Origin: Xylocopa sonorina
Taxonomy: Eukaryota; Arthropoda; Insecta; Hymenoptera; Apidae
NCBI RefSeq assembly: GCF_050948175.1
Contig: NC_135198.1
Location: forward strand, 5,965,001-6,029,000
Length of the DNA stretch: 64,000 nucleotides
Direction: 5' to 3'
Position numbers and translations under genes: made by a program. Each line of letters opens with the position of its first letter. The first letter of the stretch is position 1. Of the stretch, positions 11,001 to 22,523 are shown piece after piece. Below the pieces are notes generated by a model, which did no database searches, was not told the DNA's origin, and saw nothing but the letters and a program-made list of their open reading frames with translations.

Positions 11001-14000
11001 AATCGTAACTGATGACTGCAATTATTCATAACGTTCGAACAACATTTAACCACAATAGACCCATCCACTAATCCAAGAAATCTCGAGAGAAAACTGAACT
11101 CGTACATACATACAGCCTTCTATCGAGCCTTCGATGAGTATCTCGCGCGATTTTTCACGCGAAAACGCGAAATATTCCCCATTTTGTCACCACAAATAGA
11201 GCTATACTGTTACACTATACAGTTTCAAATTTTTTAATCGTTTAATAAATAAGAGAAGAAATGTAATGGCAATGTATTATAAGAGGAAGATGTAGATCAT
11301 ATTTTTGTTGCGATGCGAAGTAATTAATTTTCCAAGTACCTTCTATCGAGCCTTCGATGAGTATCTCGCGCGATTTTTCACGCGAAAACGCGAAATATTC
11401 CCCATTTTGTCACCACAAGTAGAGCCACGCAAATGATTAATCAGCTGTTGTTTTCCGGCTCGCCACCAACTCAGACACCGAACTCGATCCCGGGTCTACG
11501 GCCGACGCACAACTTCACGAACGTCCTCGGCCCCATAACGAACGAGGACGAGCCAAAGAGTATCTCTCAGCAGAGCACGCCGAGCAGCGATGAGAGCAAC
11601 TCGCCGACCGAGCTGAACTCGTACAAGAGACTAACGGACAAGCCACCCCTGATAAAGCGGCTGGCGATGGGTTTGACAGGTGGACGTGACGTTCTCGGGC
11701 TGAACGGTGAGGATGACAGCTGCCCCCTCGTCAGTGGTAGCAGCACGCCGACCAGCCCATCCAACAGGCCGCATTCCGGGGGTTACATAAACGAGGCGAT
11801 CATCGACTCGGAGGGCACGAGGCCGGCCTACAACAAGATACCCCCGTCCGAGAGCCTCGACAACACGATCAACGCGTCCATTACTGCGAAGAACTTCAAC
11901 ATCGAGAACAACAGGTACGGATTATCTTCTTGAGTGGTATTCTCTTTAATACTTAGCTGATCGAACGGCCACAGAGAGCTGTGCAGTGTCCATCGCGCTG
12001 GGGAAAGCGAATTGCGAGATGTCCATCGCGCATTTTTGTGAGTTCAGGTCTTCCTGAGGGCGAAATGGTAGATCTACTCGATCTATCGTCGATCTATCGC
12101 TAGTTGTCCATCGACTAGCTTGGAAATGGGTAGATCTAGCCGATTGGTCGGTTAAGTGTTAAGTAGAATTTATTTTATTGCGAGGTTTGGCGAGAAATTT
12201 GGAGATCTTGTTTTGAAATTCCTCCCTTAAAACTCTTTGACTGTGGCAGACTTTTAGATTGGTCGTATCATATAACTAGGAATTTGGATACGACGTACGC
12301 TAAGAATGGCGGTATTTTGGGTAAAGATACATTTTTGTGGGAGCATGTATTAATAATAAAAAAAAAGGAATTTCACCATATTAGATTCTTGAAAAAATCG
12401 AACAAAAAGGTCAACTTTTATTTTATCAGAAGCAAAATTTCTTGTAACTTTTCCCTTTTGTACGTTGACAAATGGCTTCAGAATATTGTTGAAATGAAAA
12501 TTACGTGTTTCATTACTGTGTCCTCTCATCTTCTTCGAACTAATCAATTCGTGCTGTGATACTTAAAATTCCACGTTGTACTTTGGCTTTTTTCTTTTCT
12601 GTCGGTGAAAGGATTTAAACTAAAGTTGATTCAATCTTTACGAGGTGCCACTTAAACGTGTTAATTGGCATCTCTTCGATTTTACGATACACTATATTTC
12701 CTTCAACGCCTACGAATTTCAAAGTAATTTCGCTCGTAAATTAACCAAATTTGTTGAAACGTTTAACGAACCAAAAATTCTGTTTAGAAATTCCTCGCTT
12801 ACATCAGTATCGAATAAAATATTTTTTACAACTTCATTTACTTTTACTTTCAGTCGACGAAAAAATGAAGCTGCTTCCTCTCGCTACTTTGAGTAAAACA
12901 GCAGCGAAATAACGCATCGTATTCAATTCCTAAATAAACAAAATATTACTTAAATAGTTGAACTTACGTTTTCATAATTAATATACGTTTAGTCAGCAAC
13001 CACACAATATTCGTTACGTGTATCAGCTTTTCACTATAGCATCGTAAATTTAATTCTTTAAATTATAACATAGCGAAGCATCTGGCACGATTAGATGTAA
13101 AATATTATAAATTACTATGCATAGTGAATTATTAAATTTGTTATTCGAAAATTACCTTAATTCACTATGCATAGTAATTTATAATATTTTACATTTAATC
13201 GTGCTAGACGCTTCACCATGTTATAATTAAAGAACTAAATTTACGACGCTATAGTGAAGAGCTGATAGATGTAATGAATTTTTCAATGTCATTCATTCTA
13301 ATTGCATCTATATCGTTCTATGCACGTTTCAAGCATCGTTCTATTAATTAATGTTGATAATGATTCATGGAATTTCCAGGATAGGGCATAACTCTCCCAG
13401 CTCGGGTACAGAAACAGAATTTAAATCGAAGAGAAGATCTCAGATTAGTACTTCGAGCAGTTCGGTACCTGCTGATGGTAGCACACATGGCTCGACACCG
13501 ACCCCACCGCCTCTTCCCGAGAGGACGGATAGTCTTAATAATCGCAGTGAAGAAGCTGAACTACGCAAGGCTCCCTGGTTTCAAGCTGGAATACCAAGGT
13601 TCGTGTTAAACGTATCGATGTGCACGCGGTGGTAACATCTTCTTACGTTAAATTTCGTTTTTGTGTTTGTCAATCCTTCGCACGTCTTCGCCACGATAAT
13701 TAAACATTTAATTATCGGACAATTTCTTATCAATAATTACCCGTAACTCGTTGGGCAGAATTATTTATCAGATTTCTCGTTAAAAGGGAATTAAAGATAC
13801 GCTTCACTCGTGTAAAGTTAGAGAAGAACTCTAAGAGTATATCTTGATGATAAGTTTTTGTGGAATTTTTTGGAAGAAAATCTGACATTCTCGAAACGAT
13901 TTATGATGATGATAAAATGGAGAAATTGAAAGTATCCTATGAAGATAACGTTGAAAGTATGTTACATTTATGTTAATGATATCGTGTAAACGATAATGAT

Positions 14001-16008
14001 AATTAGATAATATAATTTTTATTTATGAGGGATACTCTTTTTCTTCTAAAACAGATCTTCATTTTAGGGAGACATGAGTTCCTGAATATTATACAGTCAA
14101 TTACTTAGTCAAGTACACGTGTTGTACCTACTTAGCTGCTACTTAGCTGGTACTTACGCGTTCGCTTGACTTAATTTTACTACGGAGCTTCTAAGCGGCT
14201 TATTAACAATTAGAGTCTATTAACATTACTAGTGCATATTACGTGTAACTTACGTAGTATCGAACGAATGAAAGACGATAAAGTAAAAAGGTAGTGATGG
14301 GATCGAGCATATTGCAAACAAGTTTAGATTCAAGCACGTGATACGTATGTGACGTTAATTATATTGCAACGAACAATTACAATTGACATCTCGATACTCT
14401 TATTTCCGCCGTTTAGTTGTATGGATCTGCGTTTTTATAGGGTCGTGGCCATTTCTGATTGCAGGGAAATAACGTTGGAAGTGTTGAGCCAGGAGCCGGA
14501 AGGAGCTTTCATGGTGCGTGAGAGTACCAGTAAACCCGGATGTTATGCCCTTTCGCTTCGAGTTCCGCGCGAGTTCCAACCGAGCGGAATAGCCCATTAT
14601 CTCATAATGCGTACGAACAAAGGCTACAAAATCAAGGTAAATCTTTCTCCCGTGCCTCTCTTCCGAAACTCTTTAACTGTCTGCGAAACGTCTGCGCTTA
14701 AGTAGAGCAATTAACACTTTCGCGGCGACAGCTTAAATTCATTTCCTACGATCCCAATTCGTTTCGCCGCGTACGAGACTGCCGTTAGTCTGGTAATTGA
14801 ACTTCGCATTAAACGCGTTCAACGGAGAACTAAACCAGTTTGGTTTGACTCTGATAACATGCGGCGATTATATTTTTCATAACATTTATGAAGTAAATAA
14901 TGAAATATTATTTTTCTTTTTTGATATATCTATATTTTCTTTTTTAGTTAAACTATTTAATTTATATCATATAGTTTTGTGTTATTTAAATTTATTTTTA
15001 AAGTCGACCAGCAACTTGTATACCAGCTATTGTAATATTCCCCTTCAATCTTCAAATTGTTATCCTACCAATGTGTCCATATCTGTACTTTCTCTGTTAA
15101 AATAAAATATTTTATTTAAGTACAGCGGAAGCATAGAGAGTGCACGGCCACTGTTCGAGGCACGAGTGCAATTGAGCTGCTTTGTACTCGGATATTAATC
15201 ACCACAGAGTAATATCCCGTTTGGCCCGATGCTTTCACTCCCGAAGCATCACAATAGAGACATTGTGCAGGCACAAAGTTACTTCTCGGTTGCGCGTTTT
15301 GCCGTTTCTGTATGCGTATTTAAATGTCGGGACCTCCCTTGTAGGATAAATTAAATGGGTCCGTGGACTTTGATAATCCCCGAAACGAGTATAAATGAGT
15401 TTTGTCGGATGTACCGCGGGGAAATCAAAACCCCCACTATTTCATCTAGAATTGCATTGCCGTGGCAACACGCTGCGAGATTCGACCGTGCGCGGCTGAT
15501 GATAACATTCACTTACGATCTTCCTCTCTATTTTTAATCGATGGATAACATACTGTACAGAGATAAGCTGCTAGTGTAACACTAGTTGTAAAAAAAATTA
15601 ATTTCGCTTAAGTATCCTAAAAATAATCTGCGCATTGCCACGATTAAACAGTTAATAGCACTTTAGAGAAGTTGGAAACATTTGAATCGAAATAAAGAAG
15701 CGCGTCATTGAACACGCACCAACCCCCTTTGTAACCACTGTACGTACGATCAGAATCGATGACGAGGACTAACGATATTACATTTTCATCTGTTCCAGGG
15801 TTTTACAAAGGAATTCACAACCCTGACTGCATTAATTACCCACCATTCGGTGATGCCAGAATTACTGCCCTGTCCGTTGTCACTAAGCCGATACAATCCG
15901 AGCTTTGTGAAAAGCGACTCGAACAAAGACTTCGCGGACATCGATTCGGACCCTGACTACAATACCTTAGCCGACTTCCGTAAAATGATGGCCGACTTGA
16001 ACGTTTAG
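8059..16008 (+). CDS. PTB-SH2 adaptor protein, SH2D5-like (3' part, six exons)
   Basis: Coding exons: 8059-8205, 10374-10562, 11445-11914, 13380-13598, 14465-14636, 15799-16008 (stop TAG). All have AG/GT borders and matching phases, giving 468 codons; the N-terminus is missing. The first exon encodes AEELNTIVGNAFRMAYVAQL, which resembles the last helix of a PTB domain. A Ser/Pro/Asn-rich linker of about 280 residues follows. The SH2 domain starts at APWFQAGIPREITLEVL, has the FLVR-type strand GAFMVREST with the phosphotyrosine-binding Arg, then HYLIMRTNKGYKIKGFTKEF and ITHHSVMPELLPCPLSL, about 25 residues from the C-terminus. PTB first and SH2 last, with EF-x-L-x-ALI-HxV-x-L-CPL followed by R-x-NP, matches SH2D5 as I remember it, rather than Shc or tensin (tensin has SH2 before PTB). 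SH2D5 is a brain adaptor reported to bind the Rac-GAP BCR; a phosphotyrosine adaptor role is inferred here. The exon at 11445 has a weak polypyrimidine tract. Confidence 0.85.
9684..9746. repeat. Short dispersed repeat shared with 16359-16424
   Basis: The block GCATTTTTTAATTAT, then CCTTTTCT, TTCTTCGT, AATTGAAGTG or AATTAAAGTG and a GCA(A/G)TAT end occurs here (intron of the SH2D5-like gene) and just downstream of that gene, in the same orientation with roughly 80% identity. It has no coding potential; family unknown. Confidence 0.5.
10862..11107. repeat. Tandem duplication of about 118 bp (offset 128 bp)
   Basis: Two copies, about 10862-10980 and 10990-11107, start with GATAACCATAAAATCGTAAC and end with AAAACTGAACTCGTA(C/T)AT, with a handful of substitutions and small indels between them. 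They lie in the intron between 10562 and 11445 of the SH2D5-like gene, immediately before a second and separate duplication. Confidence 0.9.
11116..11426. repeat. 88-bp direct duplication with a 130-bp filler copy between, at a splice acceptor
   Basis: Copies at 11116-11202 and 11339-11426 begin CCTTCTATCGAGCCTTCGAT and end CACCACAA(A/G)TAGAGC, and are nearly identical. Between them lies 11215-11344, a copy of 6711-6844. The two units share the short sequence ACCTTCTA/CCTTCTA at the joint. The second 88-bp copy ends about 18 bp before the inferred acceptor (11442-11444) of the next coding exon, so the duplication has renewed the DNA upstream of that acceptor. Confidence 0.9.
13021..13267. repeat. 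Fold-back inverted repeat (arms of about 110 bp)
   Basis: Left arm 13021-13131 and right arm 13158-13267 are reverse complements with about 90% identity: TATCAGC-TTTTCACTATAGC on the left matches the complement of GCTATAGTGAAGAGCTGATA on the right. The arms continue through CACGATTAGATGTAAAATAT and ATGCATAGTGAATTA to a loop of about 26 bp. The element sits in the intron before the exon at 13380. It could be a MITE-type or fold-back transposon remnant; as RNA it would form a long imperfect hairpin. No target-site duplication is obvious. Confidence 0.9.
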
Positions 16009-17540
16009 GATAAAACTCGCCAACGGAACGACTTGCGAAAATCGATACTTTCTCCGATTCTTCGAACCGAACGGTTCAAGCGCGTTCATTCCAACGTAAC
16101 TACGGACGTTTCAAGTACGCCTCGCAATGGAATCGTTGCGTGACATCACGTAGCGCTGGGTCCACACTGCTACTCGCGAACCAGTCTATTAAATCTCCGT
16201 ATTCACCAGTGAACAATTTACGAACATAGGAAATTTTCTGTTGAAAAGCGCGATTGTGAAATTCTTATGTGTATTATTGTAGAATGGTGAAAGACCTAAA
16301 CAAAGTACAGCAAGCTCGTGTTATGCGATTAATTGAATAATTGCTAAATCAAAATTTAGCATTTTTTAATTATATTTCAGTCCTTTTCTTTTCTTCGTGA
16401 ATTGAAGTGCAGCGTGCAATATTGCAAGTCGCAAATTACACCTTTTCCTCCTCGCAAAATAGACATTTTCGAAACACACGTTCGCACATTTTCGTAAACC
16501 GTTCGCGTAACATATAGTTAGAGATTAAGTAATGACTGTAAACAATTCGCGGATTGTTCTGAACATTGTTTGCGAACAGCGTACGCGAACTGTGCACTGG
16601 TACTTATGCAACTTTATGTTCTATGGTTACTTCTACACCAGCGTTCGCAAATTGTTCACGAACAGAATGGAAATCATCATATAATTACGTATTGATCTTA
16701 AATTTAGAGATCAAATAGTATTTGTGAAAGTTCAGGAACTGATTATGGATATTATTTTACGTTCTAGAACTTAAAATTCAATTCCTCTTCTGTTCGTGGC
16801 TAATTTTAATGTACCATCTCTTAATTGAACCTTGTACACTGTACGTTGTTCACTGATAAGTTCACAAAAGAGTCTACTAACGATAAGTGATACTACTGCA
16901 AAATGTAGTTCGCAAATAGCCGTGTGGACCCAACATAAGAAATAATTAGAAACAGAAACAGATCTGCTCTCAGTTTGCAGTCTAATATCATTTCCCTTAA
17001 TCGTGTTTGTTAATGGGTCAAGAAATTTTCTGACACGACATTCTCGACGAAACAATCGATGAACTCTCGATGAGACGATCGACGATTCACTGGAACGATT
17101 CATTGCACATAGAGAGTGGCAAGTATCGTACGTTTAAATAATTCTGTACGTTCTCGCGGTGATATGTACACATAAGTCATCGGTAGCGTTAAGACACGTA
17201 GCATAAGTAATTTAATGATCGTCACTACTCATGGAAATAATAGCGAATCAAAAGAGAAAGAAAATAATAATAATAATAACGGCGGACGCACAGCAGGGAA
17301 ACTGATTTCTTATTTTGTAGACTGACTGGCAATGTTTGCGTTCAACAAACGAACGACCGTTTAAAGAAGAATTTCATTGAATTGTAGAGTATATTTTCAC
17401 CTCGATTTTCGATGATCGAAAATTCTTTACGGATTGCTGACTTGCAGCATTCTCGGTCGACTAGTTTTACTTTAGCATTTGGATGGAATGAAAATTTTCT
17501 GAAAAATGAAGTATATTTTATACTTTTTAACGATACTCCA

Positions 17541-17571
<31 letters not shown>

Positions 17572-19913
17572 TAGAAAGAAAGAGAGAATGTAACGTAAAT
17601 AGTTTCCGTTAAAGAGGAAAGCGTAAAACTTGATAGCGTTGGATTTAGTTTAGCAAACGATGGTAATATTTGACAGTGTTCCGTTACCCGACAACAACGT
17701 CGTTAATTAGAAATCGTATTGTACTTTAAACATCAATGAAAGCGTCAAGCGAAATCGTTAGCTCGAATGTTAAGTTACGTTACAGTCGATAAGATTGACA
17801 CGAATGCAATGAGGTACTCGTTAATTTCCAATCGATTAGCAGCAAAAAGACTTTACCACGGAAATCTCGCATGGTTAAATAGTGTTTTACAAAATTAATG
17901 TAAATGTGTTTATATGTATATAAATTATAATTATTGTTATACGATATTACTTATATTTAATTAAATGACATTGGCGGCAGCGTTGGAAGGAAAACATGCC
18001 ACCGATACCTACAATGACGACACGAAGCGTAGACCACACCCCCCATGGAATTTTCAAGCCGACAAAAATGATACACTAGTAATTTAATTGCTCGACTAAC
18101 CTAGTCTTGTACAGAATTTATCGCGCGCATAGTGGATATTAAACGGAAACGGAATAGAAAAGAATGGGAAACGCATATATATACTCCTATGTGTGTATTA
18201 ATTAACAGGGACGAGAGCAAGGAGCGAACTGTGTGCCGCTTTTTATACACCGAGAACCATACGATTTTATGAACATGCGCCATTAAAAACTCCCACTTCG
18301 CGATTCTGTTTTTCCCCCTTGTCATAGGAGCTCTCAAGGAAATCGATTAAGATTTAGACAAACTGCCACTAAATCTGCCGAACGATACGAACACATTAAA
18401 CCGCATAGATTTTACAAAATGTAAAATGAAAAAAAAAAAAGGACACGCGATAAGTGGTAAACGATGAAACAGTATTTTAATAAGGAGTTTACTATCGATA
18501 TTTCGAATATCGGATGTTAAATTAGATGCGACAAACCTCCCCGTCGCGCTAACTAATTGCGTATGAAACCGATATAAATGTGTTTTGTATTCATTTATTT
18601 AAACCGTCGAAAAGTAATGTAACATTCATGTAATACGGACTTTGAAGCGAGGCAGATAAGCAGAGAACGAACGAAAAACCGAGATGAATTTAACAGAGAT
18701 ACGAAAAAAAGACTTGAACACGATTTAGCTAGTTTACAAGCATCCATTGTATTTTAACGTCGAGAGGAAGATACAAAGTAATCTTCGTATTGCCAAATTT
18801 AGGAAGGTCTGCTAAGGCAAATGCGTAAACGAAATGGAAAGAAATTAATAAATCGTTGTAAGCTACGCTCTGCGAAACATTAATCACTGCTTGAAGTTTG
18901 TAATGTTTTACGAATCATTATAGCAATGCGTTGTATAATTTCAATAAAATTATTTATTACAATAAACACTGAACAAAATAATGTAATTCTGTTCACGATG
19001 TATACTCATGATATTTTATATACAGGATGGAAGAAGAGCTATTAGCACCTCGGCTATCTTTGAAATTATTAGTTTCACAGAAATATTTGCTGAAATAAAA
19101 TGGCACAGTAAGAAGGGGGCCATCCAGTGGCGACAATAATTTTTCTGCAGATAGACGTACGTTTGACATTTGAAGATGACCTCCATTTTTTTAAATGGAT
19201 CAATTAAATCTATTCTAAATCAATTTATTAATTATTAAAACTATTCTGAATCAATTTCAATAAAATTTACCTATGGCAGCCATTGGCTTCTAATTATTTA
19301 TTCAATAATTTTTAATTGTATCGTATCACTATATGATGCAATCAATAATTATCTATTAAATAAATAGAACCCGGGTCTCACCACGTGGAGGTTGCTGCGA
19401 ATGGAGACCCACCCTAACCGCGTCCCATCCACCCTCCTTTTATATAAGATGTTATTAAGTAATACCTCCTTTCAATGTACATTTGCAACAAGTTCGATGT
19501 TTGATCTCTATGCAAACGCACAATGGAAGGAGTTTTGTGAAGAATTTTCGCGGCAAATACCCTGCCTAGCCAATAATTGGTTTTAATTTCGAACCAATCA
19601 ACCTAACTGGGAATGTATATCAACTTAAAAGAAGTGATTCCTACCTATCAAAAGGTCTGAAGATGTTTTACCCTACGTGTCCAAAGATCGAAGAGAACAC
19701 AGTACATGAAGTACATTGTATTCATAAATTCGAAGTGTTTGCACAAGCAAACAACAGATGAGAAACTCTGAAGCAACAAAGGAAGAAGATAATAGAAGAT
19801 TTTGCAGAGATGCACAGAGGCGATCGAATTTACGAGATGTGAGACAACATATGAGTAACAACAAAAGACGACAGAATTGAAACAACTGTAAACACTGGAA
19901 CACCTAAAATAAA
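16009..19913. other. 3' flank of the SH2D5-like gene and gene-free DNA
   Basis: No coding exon is seen after the stop at 16008. The first part is probably 3' untranslated sequence; the first clear AATAAA cluster I noted is near 18943-18968, which would imply an UTR of about 2.9 kb, so an earlier non-canonical signal is possible. A (GA)n tract lies at about 17540-17585. At 19375-19413 a short hairpin with GGGTCTC/GAGACCC stems occurs. Open frames in this interval have no motif. Confidence 0.4.
17538..17586. repeat. (GA)n microsatellite
   Basis: An interrupted purine run of GAGAGA repeats of about 48 bp, in the non-coding flank of the SH2D5-like gene. Confidence 0.9.
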
Positions 19914-20260
19914 ACTGGAATCACTGTAATATCTAGAACAGAGATGTACACAAGAAATATACCCAAGATGAGATACATATAATAGATGATATACAATAAA
20001 TATAAATATAAGATAAACATAATTAGAAGTACATATAATAATAATGATAATAAAATAATAAAGAGAACAGGAAAGGCTGCAATATCTAGAACAGAGATGT
20101 ACACAAGAAATATACCCAAGACAAGATACATATAATAGATGATATACAATAAATATAAATATAAGCTAAATATAATTAGAAGTACATATAATAATAATAA
20201 TAATAATAAAATAATAAGGAGGACAGGAAACGCTGCAATATCTAAAACAGAAATGTACAA
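19914..20260. repeat. Tandem repeat, unit about 155 bp, just over two copies
   Basis: The marker AATATCTAGAACAGA or its variant begins at 19928, 20081 and 20237, a period of 153-156 bp. Each full unit continues with AGATGTACACAAGAAATATA, a shared AGATACATATAATAGATGAT block, and an (AAT)n tract, then GAGAACAGGAAA. The third copy is truncated after about 25 bp. The long minus-strand open frame across 19904-20290 is repetitive hydrophobic sequence created by this array and is not a gene. Confidence 0.9.
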
Positions 20261-20760
20261 CAAGCAAAATAGTAACATACAGGTTAACAAGATTCACAAA
20301 AATATATATCCAAGAATAGAAACACACATTCACATATAAAAAATGACATAGAAAAATATAAGTATAATTGAAAATACACGTACCATTTATATAGAAGTAA
20401 TAATTAATCATAACAATTAGTATTATATATGTATGATCATACCTATGTCTTCGTTGCATCACTTACTATACGTAAATTATCATCCTTCCATGATATACAT
20501 CTCTCCTGATTTTATATCATTCCCATCAATCAAATGGACGTCGTCCGTGAAACTAAAAGCTACAACAAAAACTTATACAATGGATTAGTAACACCGTACA
20601 AAAATTTGACGAACAAATAGTAAAAATCAGATATAGAAAAGAAGCATCATTTTATCGAAATAGCATGATGAAAATGATGTACGTAACATGTAATAAAGCA
20701 ATATGTTTGCTTATAATGTACATTGGTCTAACTTCGATTTGGTCACTAACTTTGATTTTA

Positions 20761-21160
20761 CAGGTAATCTGTATTCTAATGTGGTTTGCGAATTTTAATG
20801 CTTATGCATTCTGATACACATAACACGCAATGGAACGCTTAGATATCAATCATAAATCAATATTAAATGAAAGGTAAAAACTAGAGAGTATCTATTTGTA
20901 GAAAATAACTACATTATCCTGTAATATTTCATACCCAAAACACAGGATGGAATTTGATTTTACAAATAAATGCATTCTAATACAATGTGCAATTTTTAAT
21001 GCTTATGCATTCTGATACACAAAACACACAATGGAATGTTTAAATATCAATCATGAATCAACAGATAAATGAAGAGTTGCAAAAACCAGAAAGTATCTAT
21101 TCCTAGAAAATAACTATATCATTTTGTAATATTTTATAGCAAACGCTCGATCAGTAGAGA
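20761..21160. repeat. Tandem repeat, unit about 201 bp, two copies
   Basis: The block GCTTATGCATTCTGATACAC starts at 20800 and again at 21001. Both copies then share AACAC-CAATGGAA, ATATCAATCAT(A/G)AATCAA, AGTATCTATT and AGAAAATAACTA. Identity is about 85% by eye. No coding capacity is seen. Confidence 0.85.
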
Positions 21161-21340
21161 TATGAAATAGAGAATTGAAGAGACGAAAGCACTCCGTCGT
21201 CTCTCATTATTATCGTTATTATATATCGTTAATGAAGTATTATTTCTTTTCTGTGTCAGTTTATTATAACATAATTTATTGAAACAGAAATTAGCAAAAT
21301 TAATCGCGATAACAGCCATATTGTGGCACTCTTTATAATT

Positions 21341-22020
21341 CGCAACACTAATTCGCGGGGTGTGTCAGAAAAAAGCAATGCGCGAGCAGCCATTTGAGGA
21401 CGCTTTTCTTAATTCGCAACGCTAATTTATACACCCATAATTTAACTACGCAACACTAATAAAAAGATTTAAGAACAGTGATCTGCATAGGTGCAATGTC
21501 ACCACGGTGCAATGTAGCCCTTTGGCTACTGTGATGACTCTATGCAAGATCAGACTTCCATAGCGCAAATGGAAGATTCTATAGATGCGATTTCGCATGT
21601 TTCCACAGAATAAGTGGAAGATTCGGGCATTTCATTAATCGCAACACTATCGTGAGAACCGCGATCATTCATTATCGCAACGCTAAATGGAATTAAAGAC
21701 TGAACTATAAAACTAATTGAAAAGTACAAACTATATACTGAAACAGTAAATGCAATTTAATCTTATTCGCGAAACAAATATTAGCAAACGATAATTATAA
21801 ATACAGCAAACAATCGCGATCTCATGATTCGCAACGCTAAAAGAGCAATCGCGATTATCATTTTTACGCAACTCTAATTCAAAGCGCGATATATTAATTT
21901 ATACGCAACTCTAATAAAAATCGCGACCTGAGGTTAAACGCAACGCTAAGAAAAATCGCGATTTGGATTTATACGCGACTCTAAATGGAACCGTAATTAA
22001 TTATACGCAACGCTACAATT
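21341..22020. repeat. Diverged minisatellite, period about 36 bp, at least 11 motif copies
   Basis: The core CGCAAC(G/A/T)CTAA or a one-base variant starts at 21341, 21415, 21449, 21640, 21676, 21830, 21867, 21904, 21939, 21974 and 22006. Neighbouring spacings are 32-37 bp, and the larger gaps (74, 191, 154) are close to 2, 5 and 4 times 37. Most units also contain a second block, AATCGCGAT or a close variant, 4-7 bp after the core. The linkers differ freely. It is not CRISPR: repeats are degenerate, spacers are AT-rich and vary, and the genome is eukaryotic. Confidence 0.8.
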
Positions 22021-22185
22021 AAAACCACGATTTGCCCAGGATTCGATGAGCCAGCACTCTGCTGGCTAGAATATACTACACAAATACGAGCATAGTGACA
22101 ACTAATGACTTTGCATTCCGAGAATTATCTCCAAATGCATAATCATTAGTAGCTGCCCTCTTCTCCGGGCATCTTCAGCATATAG

Positions 22186-22523
22186 CCTCTTCTTTCTTCG
22201 AGCATGAAGCCCAGTAATAAAAAAAAACCCTGAAACTTATATCTAAGCTCGAGATTTCCTGAGCGCAAACCAAAGAATAACATACAAAGGTGAAATAAAA
22301 ATATAAATCGCGGAAGTTCTCAACGCACGCAGACAAGCAACGATTATAAAGAATCGTTGTTCGTGCAAACGTGCCAAACCTCGAGCACAAAAATACGTTC
22401 GTTTCGTCAAATCGCGACCGCGACCGCGGGTCGATTCGAAGAATCGATCGAGTAAAGCCAGTGGCGAACGGCATACCCCGTTCGCGCCAGCTATACCGTC
22501 GATCATTCAAATCTGAATTTCCT
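22186..22523 (-). ncRNA. Possible exon of a spliced minus-strand transcript (weak)
   Basis: On the minus strand a good acceptor (CCTGTTTCAG) near 22524 precedes about 340 bp of sequence richer in GC and CpG than its surroundings. Frames of about 87-121 codons are open but show no known motif. It may be the 3' part of a long non-coding RNA together with the candidates at 25275-25394 and 26728-26960. Only composition and splice-like sites support it. Confidence 0.2.

Noticed and set aside
14349..14464. Reading the SH2 exon from the upstream in-frame ATG as a gene start
   Set aside because: That part of the frame is intron; the acceptor ATTGCAG at 14464 joins in phase to AGIPR of the previous exon and gives the proper SH2 start.
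8059..16008. Tensin or Shc as the identity of the PTB-SH2 gene
   Set aside because: Tensin has its PTB after the SH2, whereas here the protein ends about 25 residues after the SH2. Shc has PTB then SH2, but the SH2 motifs and the CPL / R-x-NP ending fit SH2D5 better.
19904..20290. Minus-strand open frame of 128 codons rich in Leu, Ile and Tyr
   Set aside because: It lies entirely in the 155-bp tandem array; the repeated amino-acid pattern follows from the repeated DNA.
21341..22020. Regularly spaced short repeats that look like a CRISPR array
   Set aside because: The genome is clearly eukaryotic, repeats are degenerate, linkers are AT-rich and vary in length, and there are no cas genes. It is better described as a minisatellite.
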